Assembly: GCF_000733925.1 (NCBI RefSeq)
Contig: NZ_JPOO01000003.1
Coordinates: forward strand, 744,001-808,000
Direction of reading: 5' to 3'
Source of the DNA: Arenibacter algicola
GTDB lineage: Bacteria > Bacteroidota > Bacteroidia > Flavobacteriales > Flavobacteriaceae
DNA length: 64,000 nucleotides
In this document: piece by piece, positions 1 to 9,336 of the stretch
How the letters are laid out: each line of letters opens with the position of its first letter
How positions within the stretch are numbered: position 1 is the stretch's first letter
Made by a program: the position numbers and the translations under genes
Notes under the pieces: model-generated
Seen by the model: only the letters and a program-made list of their open reading frames with translations
Databases searched by the model: none
Told to the model about the DNA's origin: nothing

Positions 1-1864
1 AAAATGCCACAATCCCCATACTTACCCACAGGTTCTGCCTAATAATAGCTTTGGATTTTCTACTAAGGCCGATCACAAAGGGAAGACTTTCTATCTTGTC
101 CGACATTAAGGCTACATCTGCCGTTTCCAATGCTACATCGCTCCCAGCGGCACCCATGGCAATACCAACGGTGCTGCTGGCCATAGCCGGCGCATCATTA
201 ACACCATCCCCTACCATAGCTATTTTAGTGCCTTTTTTTAAATATTCCCCAATAGCTTCGACCTTGTCTTCAGGAAGTAGATTTCCTTTTGCCTCGGTAA
301 GTCCAATTTGTTGGGCAATGGAATCTGCCACTTTTTGATGGTCCCCGCTCAGCATTACCATATGTTTTATACCTATATCCTTTAATCGCTGTATGGTGCT
401 AGCAGCACTTTTTCTAGGTACGTCCATTACACTTAGCAAGCCGATCGCCTTTTTTTCATATCCTACAAACATAATGGTCTGGCCCTCCTTCTGCAATTGG
501 TCAATTTGGTCTTGGACTTCCCTTGAAATGTGGATTCCCTCTTCTTTCATAAGTTGCTCATTGCCGATATAGATACGGCCACCGTTGTAGTTCGCAATTA
601 CTCCCTTACCTTGTATGGACCGCATACTGGAGGAACGGTTATTGTTTTCAACCTTATATGCGTCCTTAAGATCTCTAGCAATGGACCTCGCCAAGGGATG
701 ATCACTTAAACTTTCAACGTCCAAGACCAATTCCAAAAATTCCTTTTTATCATATCCATTTAAAGGAAAGGCATTGGTCAATCTTGGTTTACCTTCCGTA
801 AGGGTCCCTGTTTTGTCGAAAGCAATGGTGGTAAGGCTGCCTAGATCTTCCAGGGGACGCCCTCCCTTAATGATCACTCCTTTTTTGGCAGCCCTGGCTA
901 TGGCACTAATTACTGCACTAGGTGTTGAAATGGCCAAGGCGCAAGGGCTGGATGCTACCAAAACACTTATGGCCCTGTATAGGCTATCATGGACAGACTC
1001 GTCTACAAACAAGTGGAGAAAACATAGGCCAACTACCAAAACCACCACTATGGGCACAAACCATTTTTCAAATTTTTTGGTAGTTAGCTGTGTGGGCGAT
1101 TTTTTGGTTTCCACCTCATTGATCATTTGCACCAAACGTGAAATTGTGGCATCCACATTTAATTTTAGAACTTGAACCTCCAGCATGGAATCCCCATTTA
1201 TAGTACCGGTAAAAACTACATGGGACGGGTCCAATTGTTCAAATTGCGGCAGATCGTTAAGCTCCTGTATAGCTGTTTTATCTACGGGAATACTTTCTCC
1301 GGTTATAGGCGACTGATCAATACTACTACTACCTTTTATAATAACCCCGTCTGCCGATATTTTGGTATTTGGTTTTACCAAAATAATATCGTTCACCTTT
1401 AATTCCTCAACCGGAACTTCCGTGAAATCCCCGCCATTTTTTAACAATGCCGTCTTTGGGGAAAGTTCACCCAAGGCTTTGATAGATTTTGTGGCCTTGT
1501 TCATAGCATAATGCTCCAAAGAATGTCCCAAACTAAATAAAAACAGTAATAGGGCACCTTCTCCCCATCTATCTATATAGGCCGCCCCGATTGCGGCAAC
1601 GAGCATTAGGAAATCTATTTCAAATTCCCCCTTCCTAATCTTGTCTATCGCCTCGAGCAAGGTAAAATAACCGCCGAAAAAATAGGCCGAAATATAACAG
1701 ACCATAGAAACCCATGGTGTTGCCATCATTAAACCTGCCAAAATCAATCCCATCAAAAAGAACACACCGCTTAAAATAGCAAAATAGAGTTCCGTTTTAT
1801 TGCCAAAAATTCCTCCGTGGTCATGATTGTGATTGTGATCTTTAGGATCATGATGCTGTTCCAT
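1..1864 (-). CDS. P1B-type heavy-metal translocating ATPase, SPC class (partial, C-terminus beyond left edge)
   Basis: Inner-membrane ATP-driven metal exporter. About 621 codons are visible; no stop is reached before the left edge, so only the last transmembrane part is missing. The N-terminus has a His/Asp-rich stretch (residues about 4-16) and no CxxC metal-binding domain. Seen: TGES-like actuator motif, the membrane metal-site motif S306-P307-C308 in place of the usual CPC, phosphorylation motif DKTGT with D350, and the hinge motif GDGVNDAP near residue 555. In the P1B family, SPC marks the P1B-4 group, linked to Co, Zn or Fe export, rather than the CPC group for Cu or Zn/Cd. The start is 54 bp after the stop of a Fur-family regulator, so the two probably form one metal-responsive operon. 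The exact metal is inference. Confidence 0.93.
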   Translation of the reverse strand, partial: MEQHHDPKDHNHNHDHGGIFGNKTELYFAILSGVFFLMGLILAGLMMATPWVSMVCYISAYFFGGYFTLLEAIDKIRKGEFEIDFLMLVAAIGAAYIDRWGEGALLLFLFSLGHSLEHYAMNKATKSIKALGELSPKTALLKNGGDFTEVPVEELKVNDIILVKPNTKISADGVIIKGSSSIDQSPITGESIPVDKTAIQELNDLPQFEQLDPSHVVFTGTINGDSMLEVQVLKLNVDATISRLVQMINEVETKKSPTQLTTKKFEKWFVPIVVVLVVGLCFLHLFVDESVHDSLYRAISVLVASSPCALAISTPSAVISAIARAAKKGVIIKGGRPLEDLGSLTTIAFDKTGTLTEGKPRLTNAFPLNGYDKKEFLELVLDVESLSDHPLARSIARDLKDAYKVENNNRSSSMRSIQGKGVIANYNGGRIYIGNEQLMKEEGIHISREVQDQIDQLQKEGQTIMFVGYEKKAIGLLSVMDVPRKSAASTIQRLKDIGIKHMVMLSGDHQKVADSIAQQIGLTEAKGNLLPEDKVEAIGEYLKKGTKIAMVGDGVNDAPAMASSTVGIAMGAAGSDVALETADVALMSDKIESLPFVIGLSRKSKAIIRQNLWVSMGIVAF

Positions 1865-1917
1865 ACTTATAATTTATAAGCAAAATTACCCCTCTTACCA
1901 GTGCAATGTATGTGCAT

Positions 1918-2331
1918 TTATTGGTTACAGAGCTCACAAATTCCCTTTACCAGCATATTCACATCTTCAGGGATAAATTTGTCAGGGAGATTAATTTGTG
2001 GTATTCTATGCTCCGTTAAGCAGGTAGTTCTATTGCATTTAGTGCAATGAAAGTGTAAATGTAGGTCTGAATGCTTTGTTAAACCTTCATCATGATCGCA
2101 GAGCGCGTATTTGGGAATACCTGTGCCATCATCTATTTGATGGACAATACAGTTCTCCTCAAAAGTCTTTAAAGTCCTATATAAGGTGGTTCTGTCGGAT
2201 TTTTCAAAATTCCCCTCCACAACACTTAGGCTAACGGCGGAATTCTGGGAAACCATAAACCGATGCACCAAAATACGCATGGCCGTTGGCCTAACACCAA
2301 ACTTCTTTAATTGCTTCTCAGTTTCTTCCAT
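1918..2331 (-). CDS. Fur-family transcriptional repressor
   Basis: 137-residue metal-sensing repressor of the Fur/Zur/PerR family. It shows the winged-helix half (TLYRTLKTFEE recognition helix region) followed by the dimerisation/metal domain with HLHFHCTKC and a C-terminal CELC, giving the two CxxC pairs of the structural zinc site. Length is normal for the family. It is the first gene of a probable operon with the metal ATPase that begins 54 bp downstream, so a role sensing zinc, cobalt or iron and controlling efflux is likely. Which subfamily (Fur, Zur, PerR or a diverged sensor) cannot be settled from the sequence. GATAAT-type repeats lie in the upstream region (2397-2412 and 2456-2466). 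Confidence 0.93.
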   Translation of the reverse strand: MEETEKQLKKFGVRPTAMRILVHRFMVSQNSAVSLSVVEGNFEKSDRTTLYRTLKTFEENCIVHQIDDGTGIPKYALCDHDEGLTKHSDLHLHFHCTKCNRTTCLTEHRIPQINLPDKFIPEDVNMLVKGICELCNQ

Positions 2332-2396
2332 GATTGGTTGCTGTTGCCCTGTTTTACTATTGCTCCTTTGGCCCTAGGTGGCTCTAGGACACCATA

Positions 2397-2466
2397 GATA
2401 TCATTATCGATCTAAACCACAAAATACAGACCTATTTGGTTTTATTTTTTTAAAAATAATGATAAT
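2397..2466. promoter_or_regulatory. Candidate Fur-type operator region (GATAAT repeats)
   Basis: Two copies of a GATAATGATA-like core occur in opposite orientation: on the minus strand at 2397-2412 (GATAATGATATC) and on the plus strand at 2456-2466 (ATAATGATAAT). Classic Fur boxes are built from GATAAT hexamers. They lie 65-135 bp upstream of the Fur-family gene, so autoregulation is plausible. AT-rich sequence makes chance matches possible. Confidence 0.35.
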
Positions 2467-2593
2467 GGTACAAAGACTGAGCACGTTACATAAAATTGTT
2501 CAAAACAGTCTATTTTATTTTTCCAAAAACCCCGACATAATTAATAATTGCAATTAATTGTTGTATTTTTAAACTAAACCAAAACTCAAAATT

Positions 2594-3895
2594 ATGCCAA
2601 TCCTAAACCGTTTTGCCCATTTCCAGTTGATACTTTGTTTTCTAATTTCCAACCTTGTATTAAATGCCCAAACCGGGTCTTTTGTTTATGGCGATGCGCT
2701 TCCGGACGCACCTGAATTATCTGCGCGCGGAAGCTATGCCGTTGGCGTACGTACTTTGGATTTTGTGAATAAGGGGCAGGCAGATGTTTTGAATTCAAAA
2801 AATGGGATAGACCCTATTTACGATCGACCATTGAAAGTGGAAGTTTGGTATCCGGCACAGTTGGCCGAGGGAGCAAAAGAAACTGTGGTTTATGATGAGG
2901 TCATGGGAACCGCCCATGACTCTTTAAGACCATTGACACCAATTACTTTTAAAGGTAGGGCGTCCCGCGATGCCGCCCCATTAACAACCGATGTTTCTTT
3001 TCCCCTTTTAGTAGTGGCACACGGGTATGTTGGCTCTAGATACCTTATGACCTATCTCACGGAAAATTTAGCCTCCAAAGGGTACGTGGTGGTGGCTATA
3101 GACCATACCGATTCTACTTTTAAGGATGCATCGCCTTTTGCAAGTACTTTGATGAACCGCGCCAAGGATATTTCCTTTGTACTAAACCAAATGGTAAACT
3201 TGGGCAAAGCTGCGGATAATAATTTTTTGGCAGGCTTGGTCGACTCTGAAAATATCGGCATCATAGGCTATTCTATGGGAGGTTACGGCGTTTTGAATGT
3301 AGCGGGAGCCGGATATAGTGATGGCCTTGTTGGATTCTTTTCCGGCATGACCGGCGGCAGTAAGGCAATAGTGGACCTGACCATGAGCAATCCGGACTTT
3401 CCTAAAGTTGACCCTAGAATAAAAGCGGTTGTAGCCTTTGCACCATGGGGAATGGAGCGCGGTATTTGGGATGCCGAAGGCTTAAAAGGACTTACGGTCC
3501 CTACTTTTTTTATAGCAGGGAGTCAAGATGATATTTCAGGATACGAAAAGGGAATTAAGGCTATCTATACAGGGGCAGTAAACGCAGATCGATATTTACT
3601 TACCTACGAAAATGCAAGGCACAATGTAGCCCCAAATCCGCCGCCAGCAGAATCTTTTGAACCTGGCCTACATATTGATGAATATTATAGATATGCCGAA
3701 CCTAGTTGGGACGAGAGAAAAATTAATAATGTAAACCAGCATTTTTTGACTGCCTTTTTAGGTATTCATCTAAAACAGAAGAATTATTCAAAATTTTTAG
3801 AGTTGCAGGAAAATTCCAATGAAAAGGATTGGACCGGATTTAAGGCACGATCTTCAACAGGCATGGAGCTTCTTCATGACAAACCTGCTCCATAA
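2594..3895 (+). CDS. Secreted alpha/beta-hydrolase (PAF-acetylhydrolase/dienelactone hydrolase-like)
   Basis: 433-residue esterase-type hydrolase. Residues 1-26 form a signal peptide ending near NAQ, so it acts outside the cytoplasm. The nucleophile elbow GYSMGG gives Ser227; the charge-relay His is probably H343 in ARHNV, and an acid is near residue 312 in GSQDD. The arrangement, with VVAHGY oxyanion-type motif before the elbow, resembles the platelet-activating-factor acetylhydrolase/dienelactone hydrolase group. The natural substrate is unknown. It stands alone between a divergent Fur gene and a DoxX gene 80 bp downstream. Confidence 0.85.
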   Translation: MPILNRFAHFQLILCFLISNLVLNAQTGSFVYGDALPDAPELSARGSYAVGVRTLDFVNKGQADVLNSKNGIDPIYDRPLKVEVWYPAQLAEGAKETVVYDEVMGTAHDSLRPLTPITFKGRASRDAAPLTTDVSFPLLVVAHGYVGSRYLMTYLTENLASKGYVVVAIDHTDSTFKDASPFASTLMNRAKDISFVLNQMVNLGKAADNNFLAGLVDSENIGIIGYSMGGYGVLNVAGAGYSDGLVGFFSGMTGGSKAIVDLTMSNPDFPKVDPRIKAVVAFAPWGMERGIWDAEGLKGLTVPTFFIAGSQDDISGYEKGIKAIYTGAVNADRYLLTYENARHNVAPNPPPAESFEPGLHIDEYYRYAEPSWDERKINNVNQHFLTAFLGIHLKQKNYSKFLELQENSNEKDWTGFKARSSTGMELLHDKPAP

Positions 3896-3975
3896 AAGGT
3901 CTGGATAAAGCGATGTCCTTGACTTCGCGATACTTATTTTTATTTTATTTATAACTTATAAAAAACAGTTGGGTC

Positions 3976-4359
3976 ATGATGTTATTTTGGAAAATCCTTA
4001 AAATTCTATTGGCCCTATTTATAATCTACGCTGGAGTACAACATTTTGTAAAACCAACGTTTTATCATGTTTTTGTACCAGATTTCTTACCCTTTAAAAT
4101 GACGATTATTTATTTGTCCGGAATAATAGAAATTGTTTTGGGTGTTCTTCTCCTTCTTCCAAAATACGCCAGACTGGGAGCAACAGGCATATTTTGGCTA
4201 ATGATCATTTTTCTTCCAATCCATGTTTGGGATGTTTTTTCCGATCAACCGGCGATAGGAAGTACGGAAGCAGCCATGATTCGCTTGCCAATACAGTTTG
4301 TCTTTATAGGTCTGGCCTGGGGTGTTGGAAAATATGCCACAGAAAAAGGTTTGGATTGA
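3976..4359 (+). CDS. DoxX-like membrane protein
   Basis: 127-residue integral membrane protein with four predicted hydrophobic helices (about residues 5-22, 44-62, 72-88 and 103-118) and the AGVQHF segment after helix 1, typical of the DoxX/DUF417-like family. Family members have been linked to quinone or redox functions, but this one has no specific clue. It starts 80 bp after the hydrolase; a shared transcript is possible. Confidence 0.8.
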   Translation: MMLFWKILKILLALFIIYAGVQHFVKPTFYHVFVPDFLPFKMTIIYLSGIIEIVLGVLLLLPKYARLGATGIFWLMIIFLPIHVWDVFSDQPAIGSTEAAMIRLPIQFVFIGLAWGVGKYATEKGLD

Positions 4360-4437
4360 TGTTTCCAATAGTATCAATTGAAAAAAAATTACATCTTTGT
4401 TGTTCTAAATGACTTTTAATATAAAGTATCACCACCT

Positions 4438-5040
4438 ATGTCTGAACCTGGACATCTTCACTTTAAAATTTATAAACCTTTTGAAATGTTGAGTCAGTTG
4501 CACTCCAATGATGCCAAGGAATCCCGCAACAAACACTTCTTAAGTGAACTTTATAATTTTCCGGATGGTATTATGCCCATTGGGCGTCTGGATGAAAAAT
4601 CCGAAGGATTGCTCCTGCTTACTACCGATGGGAAACTCAGCGATCTTGTTAACCGCTCGGGAATAGAAAAGGAATACTATGTACAGTTGGACGGGGAAAT
4701 AACCAATGAAGCGATAGAACTACTACAAATTGGAGTGGAAATTGGATTCCATGGCAAGAAATATATAACTAAATCTACCATGGTCCACAGATTATATAAC
4801 CTCCCTGCCCTACCAGAGCCGGATAAGAAATTGAGAATAGGACGGCATAGGCCTACTTCATGGATAAGTATCACTATAACCGAAGGCAAGTTTCGTCAGG
4901 TGCGTAAAATGACTGCTGCCGTAGGCTTCCCTACATTAAGATTGATCCGTATCCGCATTGGAAATATTAATTTGAAGGAATTAATTCCAGGAAGTGTAAG
5001 CCCGATAAAGGAACTATCCTTTGTAAATTCCAATGAATAG
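4438..5040 (+). CDS. rluE: Pseudouridine synthase, RluE/RsuA group
   Basis: 200-residue rRNA pseudouridine synthase. The catalytic motif GRLDEKSEGLLLLT is at residues 49-62 with the catalytic Asp at D52. There is no N-terminal S4 RNA-binding domain, which together with the short length matches RluE (23S rRNA modification) rather than RsuA or RluB/F. The later KFRQVRKMTAAVG segment is the family's motif near the C-terminal third. The RluE assignment is by domain layout; the exact rRNA position is inferred. Confidence 0.85.
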   Translation: MSEPGHLHFKIYKPFEMLSQLHSNDAKESRNKHFLSELYNFPDGIMPIGRLDEKSEGLLLLTTDGKLSDLVNRSGIEKEYYVQLDGEITNEAIELLQIGVEIGFHGKKYITKSTMVHRLYNLPALPEPDKKLRIGRHRPTSWISITITEGKFRQVRKMTAAVGFPTLRLIRIRIGNINLKELIPGSVSPIKELSFVNSNE

Positions 5041-5070
5041 TCAATAGGACATGGAGCATCCCAAAAAATC

Positions 5071-5769
5071 CTACTCATTTCTAGTGAAGGGAACGAAACG
5101 TACAGGAAACAATTCTTTGGTTATTATCCTATCCTTCTTTTTAAGAACACTGACCAAATAGGTAACATTGTCACTTGGCCCAACAGGGATAACCATATGT
5201 CCCCCATCTTTTAATTGGTCCAACAAGGGCTGGGGAATCGCCTCTGCTCCCGCAGTGACCATAATAGCATCAAAAGGTGCTTTTTCTGGCCAACCGTGAT
5301 ACCCATCCCCCCATTTTACAACTACATTGTGGTACCCAAGGTTCTTTAATCGACTTTTGGCGGACATGGCCAAATCCTTTATAATTTCGATAGTATAAAC
5401 TGAATCCACAATTTTACCTAATACCGCTGCCTGGTAACCCGATCCTGTTCCTATTTCCAAAACTCTATCGGTCGATTTCAATTTCAATGTTTCTGTCATG
5501 AATGCTACAATATAAGGTTGGGAAATAGTCTGATCGCTTCCTATAGGCAGTGCCCCATCCCTATAAGCATGTTCTACCAAGTTTTTTGGCACAAATTCAT
5601 GCCTAGGTACATTTGTCATGGAATATAAGGTTAAAGGGTCTTTTATTCCCCGGGCTTGAAGCTGTGTCTTTACCATCTGCTCCCGTTGCATAACGTAATC
5701 GTTTTGGGCAATAAGTATACCTGAGAAACAAAGCGCAAGGCCATAAATGAGAAGAGATCTATAATTCAT
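5071..5769 (-). CDS. pcm: Protein-L-isoaspartate O-methyltransferase with signal peptide
   Basis: 232 residues. It repairs isoaspartyl residues by SAM-dependent carboxyl methylation. Seen: QTISQPYIVAFMTE substrate loop, SAM motif I LEIGTGSGYQAAVLG near residues 97-111, and the ALPIGSDQT segment. Unusually, residues 1-22 form a good signal peptide (hydrophobic core, ending near LIAQ), so the enzyme appears exported to the periplasm, where SAM is not normally available. No partner gene is adjacent; it converges with the pseudouridine synthase gene. Confidence 0.92.
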   Translation of the reverse strand: MNYRSLLIYGLALCFSGILIAQNDYVMQREQMVKTQLQARGIKDPLTLYSMTNVPRHEFVPKNLVEHAYRDGALPIGSDQTISQPYIVAFMTETLKLKSTDRVLEIGTGSGYQAAVLGKIVDSVYTIEIIKDLAMSAKSRLKNLGYHNVVVKWGDGYHGWPEKAPFDAIMVTAGAEAIPQPLLDQLKDGGHMVIPVGPSDNVTYLVSVLKKKDRIITKELFPVRFVPFTRNE

Positions 5770-5939
5770 TGCTCTTATTTTTAAAGCATAACCTATTAAT
5801 AATTAATAAGGTACAAAATAAAAGATGGGCATTCTAAACCTGGTAGTTAAAAGTATATTCCTTTTAAGGCAGCAATTCTATGATAGAACAAAACTAAAAA
5901 TCAAATTAAATATGGCAGGATAAAACAAGGCCTTTTATA

Positions 5940-6635
5940 TCAGGGCGCCGTTTCACTGAGCTTCGAAATGGGTGTAAGCAGTACTTTTCGGAATTCCACT
6001 TCGGCACCCTCGGCCTGCAAAGCAATATTTCCACTGCTTACAGTAGCATTATAGCCATGATTTACCAAATCACCATTTACCCACACCTTTATGGAGTTTT
6101 TAAGGCATTCTATGGTCATGGAATTCCATTCACCCAATGGTTTTTCGGAACCATCGGTTAGATTTTTTATTCTTCGCAATTTACCTTCGGTGATCCCCCA
6201 TTCTTCCTTAGGTCCGCGCCTTTCCAGCATATCATCGGTCGTGATATCCTGAACAATGCACCAAAAATCGCCGGCATTTTCATGCATCATTTGAACCTCT
6301 ATAGACTTGGGAAACATTTCATATAGAGATCTAGGAGTGGAGGCAAATACCAACACACCACAATTACCTGGTTTCCCGGCAAAACGATATTCCACTTCCA
6401 ATCTAAAATCCTGATAAATGGCATCGGTAATAAGGTGACCCTGGGGTTCTCCCAAACTCACCAACATCCCCTCCCTAACTATAAATGGATTTACGGCATT
6501 GGGATTATTGTCCATTTCCGGCACATCTACATGCCACCCCTCCAAATCCTTCCCGTTAAATAGACTTTTGGAGGGCTGGGAAGTACAACTAATCAGTGTT
6601 AAAAAGGCGGTAACGACCAACACTATACTTTTCAT
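5940..6635 (-). CDS. DUF1080 (3-keto-disaccharide hydrolase-like) lipoprotein
   Basis: 231 residues from the ATG at 6635, chosen because it opens a lipoprotein signal peptide with the lipobox LISC; an upstream in-frame start at 6668 would bury it. The body has the LFNGKDLEGWHVD opening, a jelly-roll (concanavalin-like) fold signature with FRLEVEYRF and GEWNSMTIEC, all typical of the DUF1080/3-keto-disaccharide hydrolase family. Members act on 3-keto sugars or bind glycans at the cell surface. There is no sugar-utilisation gene beside it. Confidence 0.86.
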   Translation of the reverse strand: MKSIVLVVTAFLTLISCTSQPSKSLFNGKDLEGWHVDVPEMDNNPNAVNPFIVREGMLVSLGEPQGHLITDAIYQDFRLEVEYRFAGKPGNCGVLVFASTPRSLYEMFPKSIEVQMMHENAGDFWCIVQDITTDDMLERRGPKEEWGITEGKLRRIKNLTDGSEKPLGEWNSMTIECLKNSIKVWVNGDLVNHGYNATVSSGNIALQAEGAEVEFRKVLLTPISKLSETAP

Positions 6636-6879
6636 ATGTTCATTTTTATTGATTATAGTAATCCACAATTAAGAATTTCAAATCCAATATCCCTTAAATG
6701 TATCATTTTCCATTGACATATTATCTATCTGGATCGTCTTAATAGATTTTTCCTGATATACTTCAAAACCAGATTAGTTAATATACCCAACATAAATGTT
6801 GAGGAAAATACCTTACTAAACGGATGCGGGGGTTCAGTATAAATTAAGTAATTTGCACCCATTCAAAACAATAATAAAA

Positions 6880-9168
6880 GTGAAGGTCTGTATTGCGGAA
6901 AAACCTAGTGTTGCTCGGGAAATTGCTCAGGTATTAGGGGCAAACACCAAACACGACGGATATTTTGAAGGAAATGGTTACGCAGTTACTTTTACCTTTG
7001 GACATCTCTGCACTTTATTTGAGCCTAGCGATTACAAGCCACATTGGAAAAGTTGGGACCTTAACAATCTACCCATGCTCCCGGATAAGTTTAAAACAAA
7101 AGTGGTGGACAATGCGGGAATCCAAAAACAGTTCCATATTGTAAAAAGTCTATTTGATAAAGCGGAAGTGGTAATCAACTGTGGGGATGCTGGACAGGAA
7201 GGGGAATTAATACAGCGTTGGGTTTTACATCAGGCCAATTATAAGGGCGAAGTACAGCGATTATGGATCTCATCCCTAACCACCGAGGCCATTAAGGAGG
7301 GATTTACCAAGTTAAAATCTTCCCACGACTACGACAATCTTTATTATGCCGGGTTTTCCCGCGCCATAGGGGACTGGCTTTTAGGAATGAATGCCACACG
7401 TCTTTATACCGTAAAACACGGGGGGTACAAACAAATGTTATCTGTTGGGCGGGTACAAACCCCTACCTTGGCCATGGTGGTCAATAGGTTTAAGGAAATA
7501 GAAAGTTTTACACCCCAACCCTATTGGGAACTGCAAACACTGTATAGGGAGACCGTTTTTAATTATGAAGAGGGCCGTTTCTTGAAAATGGAAGACGGGG
7601 AAGTTCTGGCCAAGGAAGTAAAGGAACACGAATTCGAAATTGTCAGCATTACCAAAAAGAAAGGCAAGGAATACGCTCCAAAGTTGTTCGATCTAACAGG
7701 TCTACAGGTGTATTGCAACACCAAGTTTGGATTTACGGCAGATGAAACACTTAAGATTGTCCAGAAATTATATGAACAAAAAGTAGTTACCTATCCTAGG
7801 GTGGATACCACTTTTTTACCTAATGACGTTTATCCCAAAGTGGCAGGAATACTTCGCAATCTAACCCAATACGAACAGTTGACCTCTACCCTCTTGTTAA
7901 AGAAGATCAGGAAATCCACCAAGGTTTTCAATGATAAAAAAGTAACGGACCACCATGCGATCATACCCACTGGTGTTGAAATAATGTTAGGCGCAGCCCA
8001 GCAGCAGGTCTACGACAGTATCGTCAGGAGGTTTATTGCTGTGTTTTACGATGATTGTGAAGTTTCCAACACCACCGTCATTGGTAAGGCAGCCAACATC
8101 TCTTTTAAAACAACCGGGAAGGAAATCCTTAAAAAAGGCTGGCGAATTGTTTTTGAGACTGCCAATACCAAAGAAAAAAAGGAAACTGGAATTTTACCCA
8201 ATTTTGTAAAAGGTGAAAAAGGTCCTCACGAACCTTCATTTTTGGAAAAGCAGACCAAACCACCCAAACAATATACGGAAGCCACCTTGCTAAGAGCCAT
8301 GGAGACGGCCGGAAAACAAGTTGATGATGATGAAATGCGGGAACTCATGAAAGAGAACGGAATTGGTAGACCTTCAACCCGTGCCAATATTATAGAAACC
8401 TTATTTAGGCGCAAGTACATAGAAAGAAAAAAGAAGCAGATACTACCAACCCCAACCGGCATACAACTGATTGATACGATACAAAACGAATTGTTGAAAT
8501 CTGCAGAACTGACCGGCTTATGGGAAAAGCAATTAAAGGATATAGAAAAAGGTATGTTCAGTGCCGGCATGTTTATAGCCAACATGAAGAAGATGGTAGA
8601 CGAATTGGTTTATGAAGTACGAAGTGAGACCCAACGTGCCAATATCTCCCATACCTTGGAACACAAAAAGACGGTACTCCAAAAAACTAAGACCAATACC
8701 GGCGCCATCACAGCGGAAACCTGCCCTAAATGTAAAAACGGTACACTAATAAAGGGGAAGTCGGCCTATGGCTGCAGTGAATATAAAAATGGTTGCAATT
8801 TTTTACTCCCCTTTGTCTTTCATCACAAAAAAATCTCGGAAAATCAGTTCACAAGATTACTCCAAAAAGGTTGTACGGTAAATTTAAAAGGGTTTAGATA
8901 CAATGGTGCCGAGGATATTGAGGGCCTAGTACGGTTTGATGAACAATATGGATTGGTATTGGAGCCAAAGAAAAAACTGGATACCGATACTCCCGGCTGT
9001 CCCAAATGCAAAGAAGGGAAAATTGTAAAAGGTAAAAATTCCTACGGTTGTAGTAATTATACGAAGGGATGCGATTTTAGATTTACATTTGACGAAGTCA
9101 AGGCAAAAGCATCCAATAAACCCCTAACAAAAGCTCTTGTTCTATCTATTTTGAATGGGAATTACTAA
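6880..9168 (+). CDS. topB: DNA topoisomerase III (type IA)
   Basis: 762-residue topoisomerase that decatenates DNA. Toprim domain: opening KVCIAEKPSVA and NCGDAGQEGELI. Catalytic Tyr305 lies in VTYPRVDTTFLP; SVGRVQTPTLAM precedes it. The C-terminus has two copies of a four-cysteine zinc-ribbon-like repeat (CPKCKNG...YGC...NGC and CPKCKEG...YGC...KGC). I place the start at the GTG at 6880, because MKVCIAEKPSVA is the canonical family N-terminus; a TTG at 6853 adds nine non-conserved residues. A bidirectional terminator follows at 9253-9279. Confidence 0.95.
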   Translation: MKVCIAEKPSVAREIAQVLGANTKHDGYFEGNGYAVTFTFGHLCTLFEPSDYKPHWKSWDLNNLPMLPDKFKTKVVDNAGIQKQFHIVKSLFDKAEVVINCGDAGQEGELIQRWVLHQANYKGEVQRLWISSLTTEAIKEGFTKLKSSHDYDNLYYAGFSRAIGDWLLGMNATRLYTVKHGGYKQMLSVGRVQTPTLAMVVNRFKEIESFTPQPYWELQTLYRETVFNYEEGRFLKMEDGEVLAKEVKEHEFEIVSITKKKGKEYAPKLFDLTGLQVYCNTKFGFTADETLKIVQKLYEQKVVTYPRVDTTFLPNDVYPKVAGILRNLTQYEQLTSTLLLKKIRKSTKVFNDKKVTDHHAIIPTGVEIMLGAAQQQVYDSIVRRFIAVFYDDCEVSNTTVIGKAANISFKTTGKEILKKGWRIVFETANTKEKKETGILPNFVKGEKGPHEPSFLEKQTKPPKQYTEATLLRAMETAGKQVDDDEMRELMKENGIGRPSTRANIIETLFRRKYIERKKKQILPTPTGIQLIDTIQNELLKSAELTGLWEKQLKDIEKGMFSAGMFIANMKKMVDELVYEVRSETQRANISHTLEHKKTVLQKTKTNTGAITAETCPKCKNGTLIKGKSAYGCSEYKNGCNFLLPFVFHHKKISENQFTRLLQKGCTVNLKGFRYNGAEDIEGLVRFDEQYGLVLEPKKKLDTDTPGCPKCKEGKIVKGKNSYGCSNYTKGCDFRFTFDEVKAKASNKPLTKALVLSILNGNY

Positions 9169-9252
9169 TATATCTAGCTGTTTGCACAGGGGAAAGATTT
9201 AAATAAAGCTTCATTCCCAACTTAGGTTGAACCTTGTGCTATGTAAAAACAA

Positions 9253-9279
9253 AAGACCGTCCAAAAAATAGACGGTCTT
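9253..9279. terminator. Bidirectional intrinsic terminator
   Basis: Perfect 9-bp stem AAGACCGTC/GACGGTCTT with a 9-nt loop, A-rich on the left and T-containing on the right. It lies between the convergent topB and FKBP genes and can serve both. Confidence 0.8.
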
Positions 9280-9336
9280 ATTGTTACACAAGCATAGCCC
9301 CTCATAATGGAGAGCCAATACCTATTATCTCTACTC

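Noticed and set aside
774..1402. Plus-strand ORFs of 133 and 76 residues
   Set aside because: They are antisense to the metal ATPase, whose motifs run straight through this stretch.
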